Shown: one piece after another, positions 53,089-63,388 of the stretch
How positions within the stretch are numbered: position 1 is the stretch's first letter
Layout: each line of letters begins with the position of its first letter
Source: Bacteroidota bacterium
GTDB taxonomy: Bacteria > Bacteroidota > Bacteroidia > Bacteroidales > F082
Assembly (NCBI GenBank): GCA_020444415.1
Contig: JAHLLA010000002.1
Span: 186,001-250,000, forward strand
Length of the DNA stretch: 64,000 bases
Direction: 5' to 3'
Made by a program: the position numbers and the translations under genes
Notes under the pieces: model-generated
The model's database searches: none
What the model was told of the DNA's origin: nothing
What the model saw: the letters and a program-made list of their open reading frames with translations, nothing else

Positions 53089-54222
53089 TTATTGCTGGTT
53101 CAATTTTTCCAACTTTTCGTCCATTTTTAATCGTGCGTAGGTTTCTTTCAGCGCAGAAATAGTCGGCGTATCGTCCGGTTTAATTTCCAGTGCTTTCTCT
53201 AAATATGGAACGGCTTTGGCCAGATTCTCATTGGCTTTCTCTGTCAATGCTGCGTATTCATCCACTTTATCAAGTGGCAAGTCATTGGCTTCAGCCTGAA
53301 TTTCGGCCGCTTTATTCACATATACAGCACCCATGTTATAATAAGCTTCAAAAAAGTCGGGGTTTAAATCTGCCGCTTTCTGATAATATTTCTCAGCTTC
53401 CGGGATATTACCTTTGTCGTCGTAAGTTTTTCCCAGTAAGAAGAAAAGATTTGAATTTTCAGGGTCTTGCTCAATAGCTTCCAGCAGGCTTTTCTGTAAT
53501 TTTTCATTCTCGCCTCTTTCGAGATACAGTTGTGCTTCTTCAAGCAGCAAACTCAGCTCGTTTGGAAAACGTTCCCTACCTTGTTCCAGAATTTCCTGGG
53601 CACGCACCGTGTCTCCCATTTGCTTAACGGCCCTGTTATAAAACATATAAACGCGGGGCTCTTCAAAGTCGGCTTCAACACATTTGGCCAGGTATTCTGC
53701 AGATGCTTCGGGATTATCACCCAATACTCCAGCCATACCAATATTAAAAGCGGCAACGGTATCCAGTCGTCCATCAACTTCAGCAATATTATAAGCTATT
53801 TTAAAATTATCAATGGCTGCCTGGTAATCACCATCCTGAAACGCAAGTCCACCTTCCCTGTAAAACTGGTTGGTCAGATTGGCCAGGTAGATGGATATTT
53901 CATCGCTAAACTGGCCTTTTTCATCATATTTTTTAGCTTTTTGAAGCGCTTCATATGATTTCATGGCAGCGTCAGGTTCATTCAAAAGCTCAGCCACAGA
54001 AGGCTCTGCAGCAATCTTGTAATAAATTTCTCCTGCATACAGCCATGTTTTGGCATCGTGCATTGTTTTTTCGTGTTGGGTAGCTTCGTCAATGGCCTCT
54101 TTTGCTTTAGCCAACTCGCCATTTTGGCTATACATATAGGCACTTGTTCTTTTATTCTTCTGGGCATAACCTCCTAGACTGATCAGGATGCTAAGTCCAA
54201 CTAAAACTACTATTTTTTTCAT
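53089..54222 (-). CDS. Secreted tetratricopeptide-repeat protein
   Basis: 377 residues with a signal peptide (1-20, ending GGYAQ). About seven TPR-type helical pairs follow, for example AFQDGDYQAAIDNFKIAYNI, LFFLLGKTYDDKGNIPEAE and AVPYLEKALEIKPDD. TPR arrays bind other proteins, and this one is probably periplasmic. No enzymatic domain. gyrA lies upstream on the same strand with a 105-base gap. Confidence 0.88.
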   Translation of the reverse strand: MKKIVVLVGLSILISLGGYAQKNKRTSAYMYSQNGELAKAKEAIDEATQHEKTMHDAKTWLYAGEIYYKIAAEPSVAELLNEPDAAMKSYEALQKAKKYDEKGQFSDEISIYLANLTNQFYREGGLAFQDGDYQAAIDNFKIAYNIAEVDGRLDTVAAFNIGMAGVLGDNPEASAEYLAKCVEADFEEPRVYMFYNRAVKQMGDTVRAQEILEQGRERFPNELSLLLEEAQLYLERGENEKLQKSLLEAIEQDPENSNLFFLLGKTYDDKGNIPEAEKYYQKAADLNPDFFEAYYNMGAVYVNKAAEIQAEANDLPLDKVDEYAALTEKANENLAKAVPYLEKALEIKPDDTPTISALKETYARLKMDEKLEKLNQQ

Positions 54223-54327
54223 TATTTAAAGATTTAATTTGTTTGCAAAGATATTCAATTACCATAATTATGCCATAGTTGGGCATATTTATAAAGCTTA
54301 TAAATATCAGTGTCTTAACTAAGTGTT

Positions 54328-56862
54328 TTATTCTGAATCTGCATTATTATCATTTGTATCCTGTTCCATAGCATCCTCACCATTCTCCTCCATTAATTCT
54401 TCTGCCTCTCCTTCTTCCAGTTCAATTTTGGCTACAGCCGCAATTTCATCGCCTTCTTCAATCTTTATAAACCTCACTCCTTGTGTAGCTCTTCCCATAA
54501 TCCGTACATCTTCCATGCCCATCCGAATGGCAATACCTGATTTATTAATGATCATTAACTGATCGTTATCCGATACGTCTTTGATGGCGATCAGATAGCC
54601 TGTTTTTTCGGTTAAATTAATGGTTTTCACCCCCTTACCTCCCCTATTGGTAACACGGTAATCATCTATTTCTGAGCGCTTTCCGTATCCCTTTTCAGAA
54701 ACAACAAGAATCGTTTTTTCATTACTATCAATACAGATCATACCGATGACCTCATCATCTTTTCCTTCAAGGGTAACACCTCTTACACCTGATGCATTCC
54801 GGCCCATGGGGCGCACATTGGCTTCGTTAAAACGGATGGCCCTACCCGACTTTTTCGCCAGGATCACTTCATTTGTACCATTGGTGAGTTTAGCCTGTAG
54901 CAATTCGTCCCCTTCACGGATGTTGATGGCGATAATTCCATTCTGTCGAGGCCTGGAGTACAATTCCAGCGAAGTTTTCTTAATCGTTCCTGCTTTGGTT
55001 GCCAGTATAATGAAATTGTTTTTAATGTAATCCTCATCTTTAAGATCCTTCACGTTGATATAGGCTTTTACATTATCATCAGGATCAATATGAATCAAGT
55101 TCTGAATCGCCCGTCCTTTGGAAGTTTTCGTTCCTTCAGGAATTTCAAATACACGCATCCAGAATACTTTTCCTTTTTCAGTAAAGAAAAGCATATAGTT
55201 GTGGTTGGTGGCCACGAATAAATGTTCCAGAAAATCCTCATCCCGTGTAGTACTACCCCGCGATCCGCGACCGCCACGTTTTTGCTGGCGGTATTCCGTG
55301 AGGGCAGTACGCTTGATATATCCCATATGTGAAATGGTGATCACCACTTTCTCATCCGGAATAACGTCTTCCATGGAAATGTCTTCGGCTGTATACACAA
55401 TTTGAGAGCGCCTTTCGTCGCCGTACTTTTCTTTAATATTGATCAACTCATCTTTGATAAGTTGCATACGTTTGACTTCATCACTCAATAAATCCTTGAG
55501 CTCGGCAATTAATTTTTGTAGTTCTTCGTAATCAGATTTGATTTTATCTCTTTCCAATCCCGTCAGTTTCTGCAGGCGCATATCTAGAATAGCTTTTGCC
55601 TGGATCTCACTGAGTTCGAAACTATCCATTAAACCAATACGAGCTTCTTCAGGTGTTTTAGATGCCCTTATCAAAGCAATAACTGCATCCAGGTTGTCCA
55701 ATGCAATAAGCAAACCTTCCAGCACATGTGCTTTACGCTCGGCTTCATCCAATTGATATTGTGCCCGGCGAATCACCACTTCATGCCTGTGCTCAACAAA
55801 ATAATGAATCAGGTCTTTCAGGTTGAGCATTCTTGGCCTTCCATTCACGAGCGCCACATTGTTCACGCTGAATGAACTTTGCAAGGCTGTCATCTGATAT
55901 AGTTTGTTTAATACGATACTTGGAATGGCATCGCGTTTCAGATCGTAAACAATACGTAATCCATTTCTATCCGACTCATCGCGGATATCGGAAATACCAT
56001 CGATCTTTTTTTCATTCACCAGGTCTGCTGTTTTACGGATCATTTCCGCTTTATTCACCTGGTAGGGAATGGATGTTACAATAATCTGCTCTTTGCCAGT
56101 ACTACTTTCCTCGATGATAGCTTCACCCCTCATCATCACCCTTCCACGGCCTGTTTCAAAAGCATTCACAACGCCTTCGTAGCCATATATAATCCCGCCG
56201 GTAGGGAAATCGGGGGCCTGTACCAGTTTGATCAAATCGCCCATTTCAATATCCCTGTTATCGATGTATGCCAGTGTACCGTCAATCACCTGCGAAAGGT
56301 TGTGAGGTGCCATATTGGTAGCCATTCCGACTGCAATACCGGAAGCTCCGTTTACCAGCAAATTGGGAATTTGTGTGGGTAAAACTGTCGGTTCTTTCAG
56401 TGTATCATCAAAATTTAACTGGTGATCAACCGTATCTTTATCAATATCTACCAGCATATCTTCAGCAATTTTTCTCAATCTTGCCTCGGTATAACGCATG
56501 GCCGCCGGGTTATCACCGTCTATAGAACCGTAGTTTCCTTGTCCTTCCACCAGTGGATATCGTAATGACCAATCCTGTGCCATTCGCACCATTGAATCAT
56601 AAACAGATGTATCACCATGTGGATGGTATTTACCCAATACTTCCCCTACAATTCTGGCAGACTTCTTATATGACCGGTTTGAAAACACACCCAACTCATG
56701 CATGCCAAACAGCACCCTGCGATGGACCGGCTTGAGGCCATCGCGCACATCGGGAAGGGCCCTGGAAACAATCACCGACATCGAATAATCGATGTAGGCC
56801 GACTTCATCTGGTTTTCAATATTTACTTTGATAATTCTATTACCTTCAAATTCACTTTCCAT
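54328..56862 (-). CDS. gyrA: DNA gyrase subunit A
   Basis: 844 residues. The catalytic tyrosine is Tyr124 in [10 protein letters not shown]. The quinolone-region sequence is [17 protein letters not shown], with Thr85 and Ser86 at the positions of E. coli Ser83 and Ala84. The C-terminal beta-pinwheel carries a GyrA box, QKRGGRG. The tail is acidic ([15 protein letters not shown]). With GyrB it introduces negative supercoils. Identification as GyrA and not ParC rests on the GyrA box and the full set of pinwheel repeats. Confidence 0.96.
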   Translation of the reverse strand: MESEFEGNRIIKVNIENQMKSAYIDYSMSVIVSRALPDVRDGLKPVHRRVLFGMHELGVFSNRSYKKSARIVGEVLGKYHPHGDTSVYDSMVRMAQDWSLRYPLVEGQGNYGSIDGDNPAAMRYTEARLRKIAEDMLVDIDKDTVDHQLNFDDTLKEPTVLPTQIPNLLVNGASGIAVGMATNMAPHNLSQVIDGTLAYIDNRDIEMGDLIKLVQAPDFPTGGIIYGYEGVVNAFETGRGRVMMRGEAIIEESSTGKEQIIVTSIPYQVNKAEMIRKTADLVNEKKIDGISDIRDESDRNGLRIVYDLKRDAIPSIVLNKLYQMTALQSSFSVNNVALVNGRPRMLNLKDLIHYFVEHRHEVVIRRAQYQLDEAERKAHVLEGLLIALDNLDAVIALIRASKTPEEARIGLMDSFELSEIQAKAILDMRLQKLTGLERDKIKSDYEELQKLIAELKDLLSDEVKRMQLIKDELINIKEKYGDERRSQIVYTAEDISMEDVIPDEKVVITISHMGYIKRTALTEYRQQKRGGRGSRGSTTRDEDFLEHLFVATNHNYMLFFTEKGKVFWMRVFEIPEGTKTSKGRAIQNLIHIDPDDNVKAYINVKDLKDEDYIKNNFIILATKAGTIKKTSLELYSRPRQNGIIAINIREGDELLQAKLTNGTNEVILAKKSGRAIRFNEANVRPMGRNASGVRGVTLEGKDDEVIGMICIDSNEKTILVVSEKGYGKRSEIDDYRVTNRGGKGVKTINLTEKTGYLIAIKDVSDNDQLMIINKSGIAIRMGMEDVRIMGRATQGVRFIKIEEGDEIAAVAKIELEEGEAEELMEENGEDAMEQDTNDNNADSE

Positions 56863-57074
56863 TCTCTATAACTCCTTCTTAATTAACATCTTATATTAAT
56901 GCTCACGAAGTTACGAAAGTACAAAAAAAATGTATATAAATTCCTATATAATAAGGTGAATAATGTTAACAATATGGTGTTCATATTATCGACTTAAAAA
57001 CAAAGCGAATAGACCCTTTTTATATTGAGAAATGTTGAAATATTTAAAAGCATTCCTGCTTTCAGAAATCTTAT

Positions 57075-57082
57075 TAGTTTTG
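57075..57082 (+). promoter_or_regulatory. -7 box of the TolB-like lipoprotein gene
   Basis: TAGTTTTG followed by CCCCC, 33 bases before the ATG; matches TAnnTTTG. A weak TTC sits about 19 bases upstream. Confidence 0.45.
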
Positions 57083-57115
57083 CCCCCGATTCAGTAAAAA
57101 TTAAACAACTATCAA

Positions 57116-58240
57116 ATGAAATACCTACACAATTTGACAATCCTTACATTTCTGTTTTCTTTCGTATGGCTGATTTCCTGCGACAATCCAGTAAAAAACG
57201 GAAATTCACACGAGAATACAGATGGCGAGCAGCCGGATACAACCATTCATTATCCGCAGGAAAAACACCTGGCCAACATTAGACAACTGACCAATGGCGG
57301 GGATAATGCGGAGGCATACTTTAGTTTTAACAATGAAATGATCGTTTTCCAGGCAAAAAACCCAGAATGGAATGCCCCCTGCGACCAGATCTACACCTTT
57401 TCTTTTTCAGATGGAAACATGTTCCATGAAGTACCCCAGCTAATTAGTGAAGGGCTTGGACGTACGACCTGCTCTTTCTTTATGCCGGGAGATACTACAG
57501 TACTCTATGCATCAACCAGGTCCGGCAGTGATGACTGCCCTCCCGAACCTGAAAAACGTGAAGATGGAAAGTACGTCTGGCCTATTTACCCTGATTTTGA
57601 TATCTATATTTCTGATTTACAAGGAAATATCGTTGACACACTGGTGAGTGGTCCAGGTTATGATGCGGAAGCAACCGTTTCAGCGCAAGGTGATAAAATT
57701 GTATTTACATCCGACCGTACTGGTGATCTGGAACTCTTTACATGCGATATTGATGGCAGCAACCAGCAGCAGATTACGTTTGAACTGGGCTATGATGGCG
57801 GCGCCTTTTTCTCTCCTGATGGAACGAAATTGATCTTCCGTTCATCAAGACCAAAAACAGAAGCAGAAATTAAGGAGTACAAAGATTTAATGGCCGAAGG
57901 TCTTGTAAAGCCTACCAATATGGAGTTGTATACATGCAATGTTGACGGAAGTGATCTGAAACAACTCACCAATCTTGGCAAAGCCAATTGGGCACCTTTC
58001 TTCCACCCTTCAGGCGAAAAAGTGATTTTCAGTTCCAATCACAATAGCAAACGCGGTTTTGAATTCAATTTATTTATGATCAACCTGGATGGCACAGGTC
58101 TGGAGCAGATTACATTTGATGAGATTTTTGATGCGTTTCCGATGTTCTCGTATGACGGAAAAAAACTAATCTTTTCCTCTAACAGGAATAATGGCGGTAC
58201 CCATAACACCAATTTATTCATTGCAGATTGGGTTGAATAA
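57116..58240 (+). CDS. TolB-like beta-propeller lipoprotein
   Basis: 374 residues. The lipoprotein signal ends WLISC (about Cys22). The body contains at least five PD40/WD40-like blades, for example GDKIVFTSDRTGDLELFTCD, FFSPDGTKLIFRSSRP and FSYDGKKLIFSSNRNNGGTH. Such periplasmic propellers bind proteins or act as sensor or peptidase accessory parts; here there is no catalytic domain. Its T9SS neighbour (58289) follows after 48 bases and may be co-expressed. Confidence 0.88.
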   Translation: MKYLHNLTILTFLFSFVWLISCDNPVKNGNSHENTDGEQPDTTIHYPQEKHLANIRQLTNGGDNAEAYFSFNNEMIVFQAKNPEWNAPCDQIYTFSFSDGNMFHEVPQLISEGLGRTTCSFFMPGDTTVLYASTRSGSDDCPPEPEKREDGKYVWPIYPDFDIYISDLQGNIVDTLVSGPGYDAEATVSAQGDKIVFTSDRTGDLELFTCDIDGSNQQQITFELGYDGGAFFSPDGTKLIFRSSRPKTEAEIKEYKDLMAEGLVKPTNMELYTCNVDGSDLKQLTNLGKANWAPFFHPSGEKVIFSSNHNSKRGFEFNLFMINLDGTGLEQITFDEIFDAFPMFSYDGKKLIFSSNRNNGGTHNTNLFIADWVE

Positions 58241-58288
58241 TTCATTATTTTTATGAGTTGATTCATTTTTACAGTAAAATGATGTGTC

Positions 58289-59971
58289 ATGAAAAAACTC
58301 ATTCTTATTTGTACGATCTTTCTGTATACAACTGCAGGATCATCGCAAAACATCCCCTACCCTGTTCTTCCAGATTGGGAATCATCACCTAACGGACATA
58401 TTGCCACAGGCCTTGGCCTGGCAGATATTAACGGTGATGGATGGAAGGATATCATCGCGGCCAACGGTAATGATATTCAAAGACAGCACCTGGTTGTGTA
58501 CTATAACCAGGGAGATGGCAATTTTGCTTTGAACCCAGACTGGGAATCTGCTGATATTGATTATCACGGGCACTTGGCGGTAGGTGATTTAAATAAGGAC
58601 GGCTGGATGGATGTAGCGGTTTCGGTATATATTGGACCTAATGGCTTTAATTCGCCCGGAAAACTTAAGATCTATTTTAACAATGAAGGTGTGCTGGAAG
58701 AAACACCCTCGTTTGAATCTTATGACTTTTACACCTTTTCATGCGTCATGGGCGATGCCGATGGAGACGGCGACCTAGACATAGCTACAACAGGCGGTGA
58801 ACCCTATAACAATATCATGGACAATGGTAAGATATTTTATAATAATAATGGCAATTTCTCAAACGAGCCTGAATGGTCATCCTCATTTATATTTGGTTCG
58901 ATGGATGTTGATTTTGGAGATTTGGATCAAAATGGAAAGATGGACCTAGCTTTTGCTACAGAGTCGAGCCCCAATTATTTGTTCATTGCCGATAATGAAG
59001 GAATAATAAGTAATACACCGGCATGGCAATCTATAGGGAACACGAATTATATGAATTCGTTGGATATTGGAGAAATTGGCGAAGATGAAGTCATGGGAAT
59101 AGTAATGACTGGCAATAATCAGCTTGGTGGAGACGGCAGGGTTAAGTTGTACACTTTCGAAAACGGGATTCCTTCGGAAAGTGAAGCCAGTTGGGTCTCG
59201 AGTGCTTCCGGATATTGGTCGGGTGTGCTATTGCATGATATAGATCTGGACGGCATAAACGACCTGATTTATGGCGGCTGGTGGTTACCCATGAAAATTC
59301 ACCTCGGAAATAGCGAAAGTTTTCATTCTACTCCTGATTTTACCTCACTAACATCCTCGGTGGTGGAAGCGATTCAGATAGCTGATCTAAATAAAGACGG
59401 GATAAAAGTAAGTATGGAAAGTTTTGCAGTAACACCACAAGGTAAATCAGTCTTTTATTTAGATCACCCTATTGAATTTGTTTCGGGTGTGGTCATTTCC
59501 GATTTTGGCATCGGACCAGATTATTACTGCTATATACCAGGAAAAAATTGGGTCTCCATTGACAAAGAAATCGTAGCTGAAGGAGATACTGTATATATTA
59601 TGTACGAGTATAGTCAGAAAGGTGATATCGTTATCACGAACTGGGATAGTAGCAAAGGCAATTACATTTTTTATAGTGACACCACCATCACGCACAATTC
59701 CGGTTATATAGCAAATTCTATTGATTTCAACCTGTCTCCGAATCCTGCAAATGACTATGTAAAAGTCGGTTTACATCAGGCATTGAAAAGTGATGTTTGT
59801 ATCACCATCATGCATATGGATGGGAAACTCTGTAAACAAATTGACTACCCTGCGAATTCTTTAGGAGAAAAAACATTGCCAATAGACATTCATGATTTGT
59901 CCCAGGGGTTGTATATAATACGCCTGGAAAACAACCAATTTTCAGCCACAAAAAAATTGATCATTAACTAA
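58289..59971 (+). CDS. FG-GAP/VCBS-repeat protein with T9SS sorting tail
   Basis: 560 residues. Signal peptide 1-19. Repeated calcium-binding propeller blades carry DxNxDGxxD loops: LADINGDGWKDIIAANG, VGDLNKDGWMDVAVSV, MGDADGDGDLDIATTGG, FGDLDQNGKMDLAF and HDIDLDGINDLIYGG. The C-terminal 75 residues (FNLSPNPANDYVKVGLH to the end KKLIIN) are a T9SS type A sorting domain. Probably a surface-exposed binding protein; the ligand is unknown. Confidence 0.88.
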   Translation: MKKLILICTIFLYTTAGSSQNIPYPVLPDWESSPNGHIATGLGLADINGDGWKDIIAANGNDIQRQHLVVYYNQGDGNFALNPDWESADIDYHGHLAVGDLNKDGWMDVAVSVYIGPNGFNSPGKLKIYFNNEGVLEETPSFESYDFYTFSCVMGDADGDGDLDIATTGGEPYNNIMDNGKIFYNNNGNFSNEPEWSSSFIFGSMDVDFGDLDQNGKMDLAFATESSPNYLFIADNEGIISNTPAWQSIGNTNYMNSLDIGEIGEDEVMGIVMTGNNQLGGDGRVKLYTFENGIPSESEASWVSSASGYWSGVLLHDIDLDGINDLIYGGWWLPMKIHLGNSESFHSTPDFTSLTSSVVEAIQIADLNKDGIKVSMESFAVTPQGKSVFYLDHPIEFVSGVVISDFGIGPDYYCYIPGKNWVSIDKEIVAEGDTVYIMYEYSQKGDIVITNWDSSKGNYIFYSDTTITHNSGYIANSIDFNLSPNPANDYVKVGLHQALKSDVCITIMHMDGKLCKQIDYPANSLGEKTLPIDIHDLSQGLYIIRLENNQFSATKKLIIN

Positions 59972-59982
59972 ACTGTTTTCTA

Positions 59983-60489
59983 ATGAATGAAAATCGTGTA
60001 AAAGTACTTTCTAAACTGGATGAATTGAAGATAGGGTATGAAATATTTGAACATCCCCCGCTCGACACCATCGAGATCGCTCTCAACTATTGGAAAGACA
60101 TTGATGCGATGCACTGCAAAAATTTGTTTTTCAGAAATCACAAGGGAAACCGTCATTACCTGGTGATCATAAAAGACACAACACCTTTCAATATCAGAAG
60201 CCTCGAACAAAAATTAAAACAGGGTAAGCTGACTTTTGGATCGGAAAAAAGATTGATGAAATACCTGGGTGTAAAACCCGGATCGGTCTCACCTTTTGGA
60301 TTGATAAACGACCGTGACCGTCATGTACATTTGTTCCTCGATCAACAGTTACAGTCTGCTGAAAAGATCAGTTTTCATCCAAACGACAATACCGCCAGCC
60401 TTGTATTGGCTTATACCGATTTTATCAAATACCTGGAACATATGGGAAACACCTTTGAATTTATCGATCCGACACCTGATAACGCCTAG
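59983..60489 (+). CDS. YbaK/ProX-type aminoacyl-tRNA deacylase
   Basis: 168 residues, a single YbaK/EbsC domain, as in stand-alone ProX editing proteins that hydrolyse mischarged Ala- or Cys-tRNA(Pro). Motifs are CKNLFFRNHKGNRHYLVI, FGSEKRLMKYLGVKPGSVSP and FGLINDRDRHV. The catalytic lysine cannot be assigned with certainty. It lies 11 bases after the preceding gene. The downstream arginine deiminase has its own -7 box. Confidence 0.88.
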   Translation: MNENRVKVLSKLDELKIGYEIFEHPPLDTIEIALNYWKDIDAMHCKNLFFRNHKGNRHYLVIIKDTTPFNIRSLEQKLKQGKLTFGSEKRLMKYLGVKPGSVSPFGLINDRDRHVHLFLDQQLQSAEKISFHPNDNTASLVLAYTDFIKYLEHMGNTFEFIDPTPDNA

Positions 60490-60494
60490 TTTTG

Positions 60495-60502
60495 TATATT
60501 TG
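60495..60502 (+). promoter_or_regulatory. Candidate -7 box of the arginine deiminase gene
   Basis: TATATTTG, 61 bases before the chosen ATG; no TTG at the usual -33 distance. Confidence 0.4.
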
Positions 60503-60563
60503 ATCTTTTCTATATACACAAATCTTACACCCCAAATAAAACCTTTAAATAAAGTAGCAACAT

Positions 60564-61829
60564 ATGAATCCGATGGACATAAATCTCACATCCGAAATAG
60601 GCAAATTAAACGGTGTAATCGTTCATATCCCCGGTCCGGAAGTAGAAAACATGACCCCGGAGAATGCTGAGCGCGCGTTGTATAGTGATATTTTAAACCT
60701 GTCTATCGCTCTGCCTGAGTACAATAATTTTCTAGGGGTGCTGCAAAAGTATGCGCATGTTTTTGAAGTAAGGGAATTGCTCACCGACATTTTGCATAAC
60801 GAACACATCAAGCATGAATTGATTGCCAAAATATGCCAACATGAGCACCAGGATGACGGTAAGATTTGTCATTATATTGAACAAATAGCGGATGATGACC
60901 TGGCCCACCAACTTATTGAAGGTGTGCAAATGGAAAAAGATAACCTCACCCGTTTTCTCGACGGCGAACGTTACAGTATCAACCCGCTTCCCAATTTTTT
61001 CTTTACGCGAGACGCCAGTTTTTCTTTTGGGAATGAGTTGGTTATAAGCAAAATGGCCAACAAGGTACGCGACAGGGAAGCGATCATCATGGATGCTATT
61101 TTCAATCATCATACGTCGTTCAATGCCAAAACGGTTAACCCGATTGAGACCTATGACAGAACCGGAAAAGCCAGTATTGAAGGTGGTGATGTGATCGTTG
61201 CACGTGAAGATATTCTATTGATCGGTACCGGTTCAAGAACCACCACTCAGGGCATTGATTGCATGATCGAGTTTTTAAAAGAAAAGCCCGGCAGGCAGCA
61301 CATCATTGTTCAGGAGTTACCTTACAAACCGGAGTCATTTATCCATCTTGATATGACGTTTACTTTTCTTGATCAGGAACATTGTATGATATTTGAGCCC
61401 CTGATTATCCATGCTTCCCGCTATCTGACCATCCATATCGTTATTGATGACAATAGAGTTACTTCCATCAGGGAAGAGAAAAATATGCTAAGCGCATTGG
61501 AAGCCTTAGGCATGCCATTAAAACCCATATTATGCGGTGGTAAAAAAGACCAGTTTATAATGGAGCGCGAACAATGGCAAAGCGGCGCCAACTTTGTAGC
61601 GCTGGAGCCTGGAAAAGTAATCGGTTATGCTCGAAACACGAATACGATTGATGCAATGAATAAAGAAGGCTTCGAAATTATCAGGGCCAAAGATATCGTC
61701 AGGGGAAATGATGACATTGAGAACTATAAAAAAGTAGTTGTAACGATCGAAGGGAATGAACTTTCGAGAGGCGGCGGCGGTGCAAGGTGCATGACCATGC
61801 CTTTCAACAGGAGCGCTTTAAAAGTATAA
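60564..61829 (+). CDS. arcA: Arginine deiminase
   Basis: Hydrolyses arginine to citrulline and ammonia. It is 421 residues, full length. Catalytic features are FTRDASF (Asp), EGGDVIVAREDILLIG, and the nucleophile Cys409 in GGGGARCMTMPF. The other arginine deiminase pathway genes (arcB, arcC) are absent here, so the role may be arginine catabolism or ammonia supply and not the full energy pathway. The ATG at 60564 is used; Met4 is an alternative. The next gene may overlap its 3' end. Confidence 0.94.
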   Translation: MNPMDINLTSEIGKLNGVIVHIPGPEVENMTPENAERALYSDILNLSIALPEYNNFLGVLQKYAHVFEVRELLTDILHNEHIKHELIAKICQHEHQDDGKICHYIEQIADDDLAHQLIEGVQMEKDNLTRFLDGERYSINPLPNFFFTRDASFSFGNELVISKMANKVRDREAIIMDAIFNHHTSFNAKTVNPIETYDRTGKASIEGGDVIVAREDILLIGTGSRTTTQGIDCMIEFLKEKPGRQHIIVQELPYKPESFIHLDMTFTFLDQEHCMIFEPLIIHASRYLTIHIVIDDNRVTSIREEKNMLSALEALGMPLKPILCGGKKDQFIMEREQWQSGANFVALEPGKVIGYARNTNTIDAMNKEGFEIIRAKDIVRGNDDIENYKKVVVTIEGNELSRGGGGARCMTMPFNRSALKV

Positions 61830-63388
61830 CTATATCTGATACGCATTTGGTAAAAACAATCAGCACATATTACAAACAACATCCTTTAAGAACCATTCTG
61901 TTTGCTGGTTTGTTTATCAGGTTGCTAGCCGTTGTATTCTCCAAAGGTTTTGGCTGGATCGATGACCAGTTTCTGATCGTTGAAATTGCCCAGTCGTGGG
62001 TAGATGGAACAGATTACTATGGATGGCTTCCAGATGTGAATAGTATTAACAAACCTAAAGGATTCAGTTTTTTTTATGTCGGCCTGCACTATTTAATATT
62101 TAAATTCCTTGAGTTGATCAAAATTACGGATGCACAAAGTAAAATGTACATCATCCGGCTTTTGCATGCCCTATGGTCGCTATTGATTATTTCGGGAGGA
62201 TACAAGATTGTAAAAAAAGTGGGTGATGAGCACTCGGCAAAACTGACGGGCTGGTTGTTGGCAGTTTTATGGTTATTTCCGTTTTTGAGTGTCCGCAACC
62301 TGGTTGAATATGTCAGCATTCCACTGATTGTTTTCGCCATATATCAAATAATTACTCCTCCAAACAAAAGCCTTCGATGGCATTGGTTATGGATTGGTAT
62401 TTTACTAGGTATAGCCTTTAATATCAGGTACCAGACCATGATATTTACAGGTGGCGTCGGTTTGGTTTTACTTTTTCAAAAGAAGTGGAAAGAAACGTTT
62501 TTGGTAGCCACTGGTATTATTGTTACCATTATAGTATTTCAAGGAATTCTTGATTACCTGGTATGGGATCAACCATTTATTCAGTTACAGGGATATATTA
62601 ATTACAATATCCACCATGCCAATGATTATCTTACGGCCCCGTGGTATTTTTATATACTGGTGATTCTTGGATTGTTAATTCCCCCCATAAGCTTTTATCT
62701 TGCCATCGGTTTCTTTAAAAGCTGGAAAAGAGTAATCATCATTTTTATTCCCACTTTCATATTCTTAATTTTTCATTCCATTTTTCCCAACAAGCAGGAA
62801 AGATTCATCATTACCATACTACCTTTTATAATCATGGGTGGTGTTATTGGCTGGCATCAAATTACCTCAAACCTCGATAAAAAAACCGGGTTAAAGCAAT
62901 GGCACCGGGGTTCCTGGATATTTTTCTGGATCATTAACTTTATCCTTTTATTGCCGGTTTCTACCATGTATTCAAAAAAAGCCCGGGTTGAAGCTATGGA
63001 GTATCTAAGCCAGTATGAAGATTTAACTTATTTCATGATCGATGATGTGAACAAAACATCACTGCGGCCGCCTCCTATGTTTTACCTTGAAAATTGGGTC
63101 TATTATGATCCCATTATGAAAAATGCCGACTTGGAAGAATTTAGGCATGCAACGAAATGGAAGCGACCGGAAAACCAACCCGGTTTCATTCTTTTTATGG
63201 AGTCGAAAAATATTGAATCCCGGGTAAGGTTTATGCAGTCTGTTTTTCCGGGTCTTGAATTTGAAACTTTAATCGAACCAGGCATAATGGATCGTTTACT
63301 GCATTGGCTAAATCCAATCAACGACAATCAAAATATCTTCATTTATCGTAACAGTGCTGTTTATCCCAATAAATTGAACGATGAATAA
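61787..63388 (+). CDS. GT39-like membrane glycosyltransferase
   Basis: 533 residues with about ten to twelve membrane helices. After the first (TILFAGLFIRLLAVVF) comes an acidic loop with IDDQFLIVEIAQSWVDG, the position of the catalytic aspartate in GT-C enzymes. It probably transfers a sugar from a polyprenyl-phosphate donor on the periplasmic side; it resembles ALG9/PMT-type mannosyltransferases. The first ATG lies inside arcA, 43 bases before its stop; a TTG at 61847 just after the arcA stop is an equally plausible start. It overlaps the ligA start by eight bases. Confidence 0.8.
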   Translation: MHDHAFQQERFKSITISDTHLVKTISTYYKQHPLRTILFAGLFIRLLAVVFSKGFGWIDDQFLIVEIAQSWVDGTDYYGWLPDVNSINKPKGFSFFYVGLHYLIFKFLELIKITDAQSKMYIIRLLHALWSLLIISGGYKIVKKVGDEHSAKLTGWLLAVLWLFPFLSVRNLVEYVSIPLIVFAIYQIITPPNKSLRWHWLWIGILLGIAFNIRYQTMIFTGGVGLVLLFQKKWKETFLVATGIIVTIIVFQGILDYLVWDQPFIQLQGYINYNIHHANDYLTAPWYFYILVILGLLIPPISFYLAIGFFKSWKRVIIIFIPTFIFLIFHSIFPNKQERFIITILPFIIMGGVIGWHQITSNLDKKTGLKQWHRGSWIFFWIINFILLLPVSTMYSKKARVEAMEYLSQYEDLTYFMIDDVNKTSLRPPPMFYLENWVYYDPIMKNADLEEFRHATKWKRPENQPGFILFMESKNIESRVRFMQSVFPGLEFETLIEPGIMDRLLHWLNPINDNQNIFIYRNSAVYPNKLNDE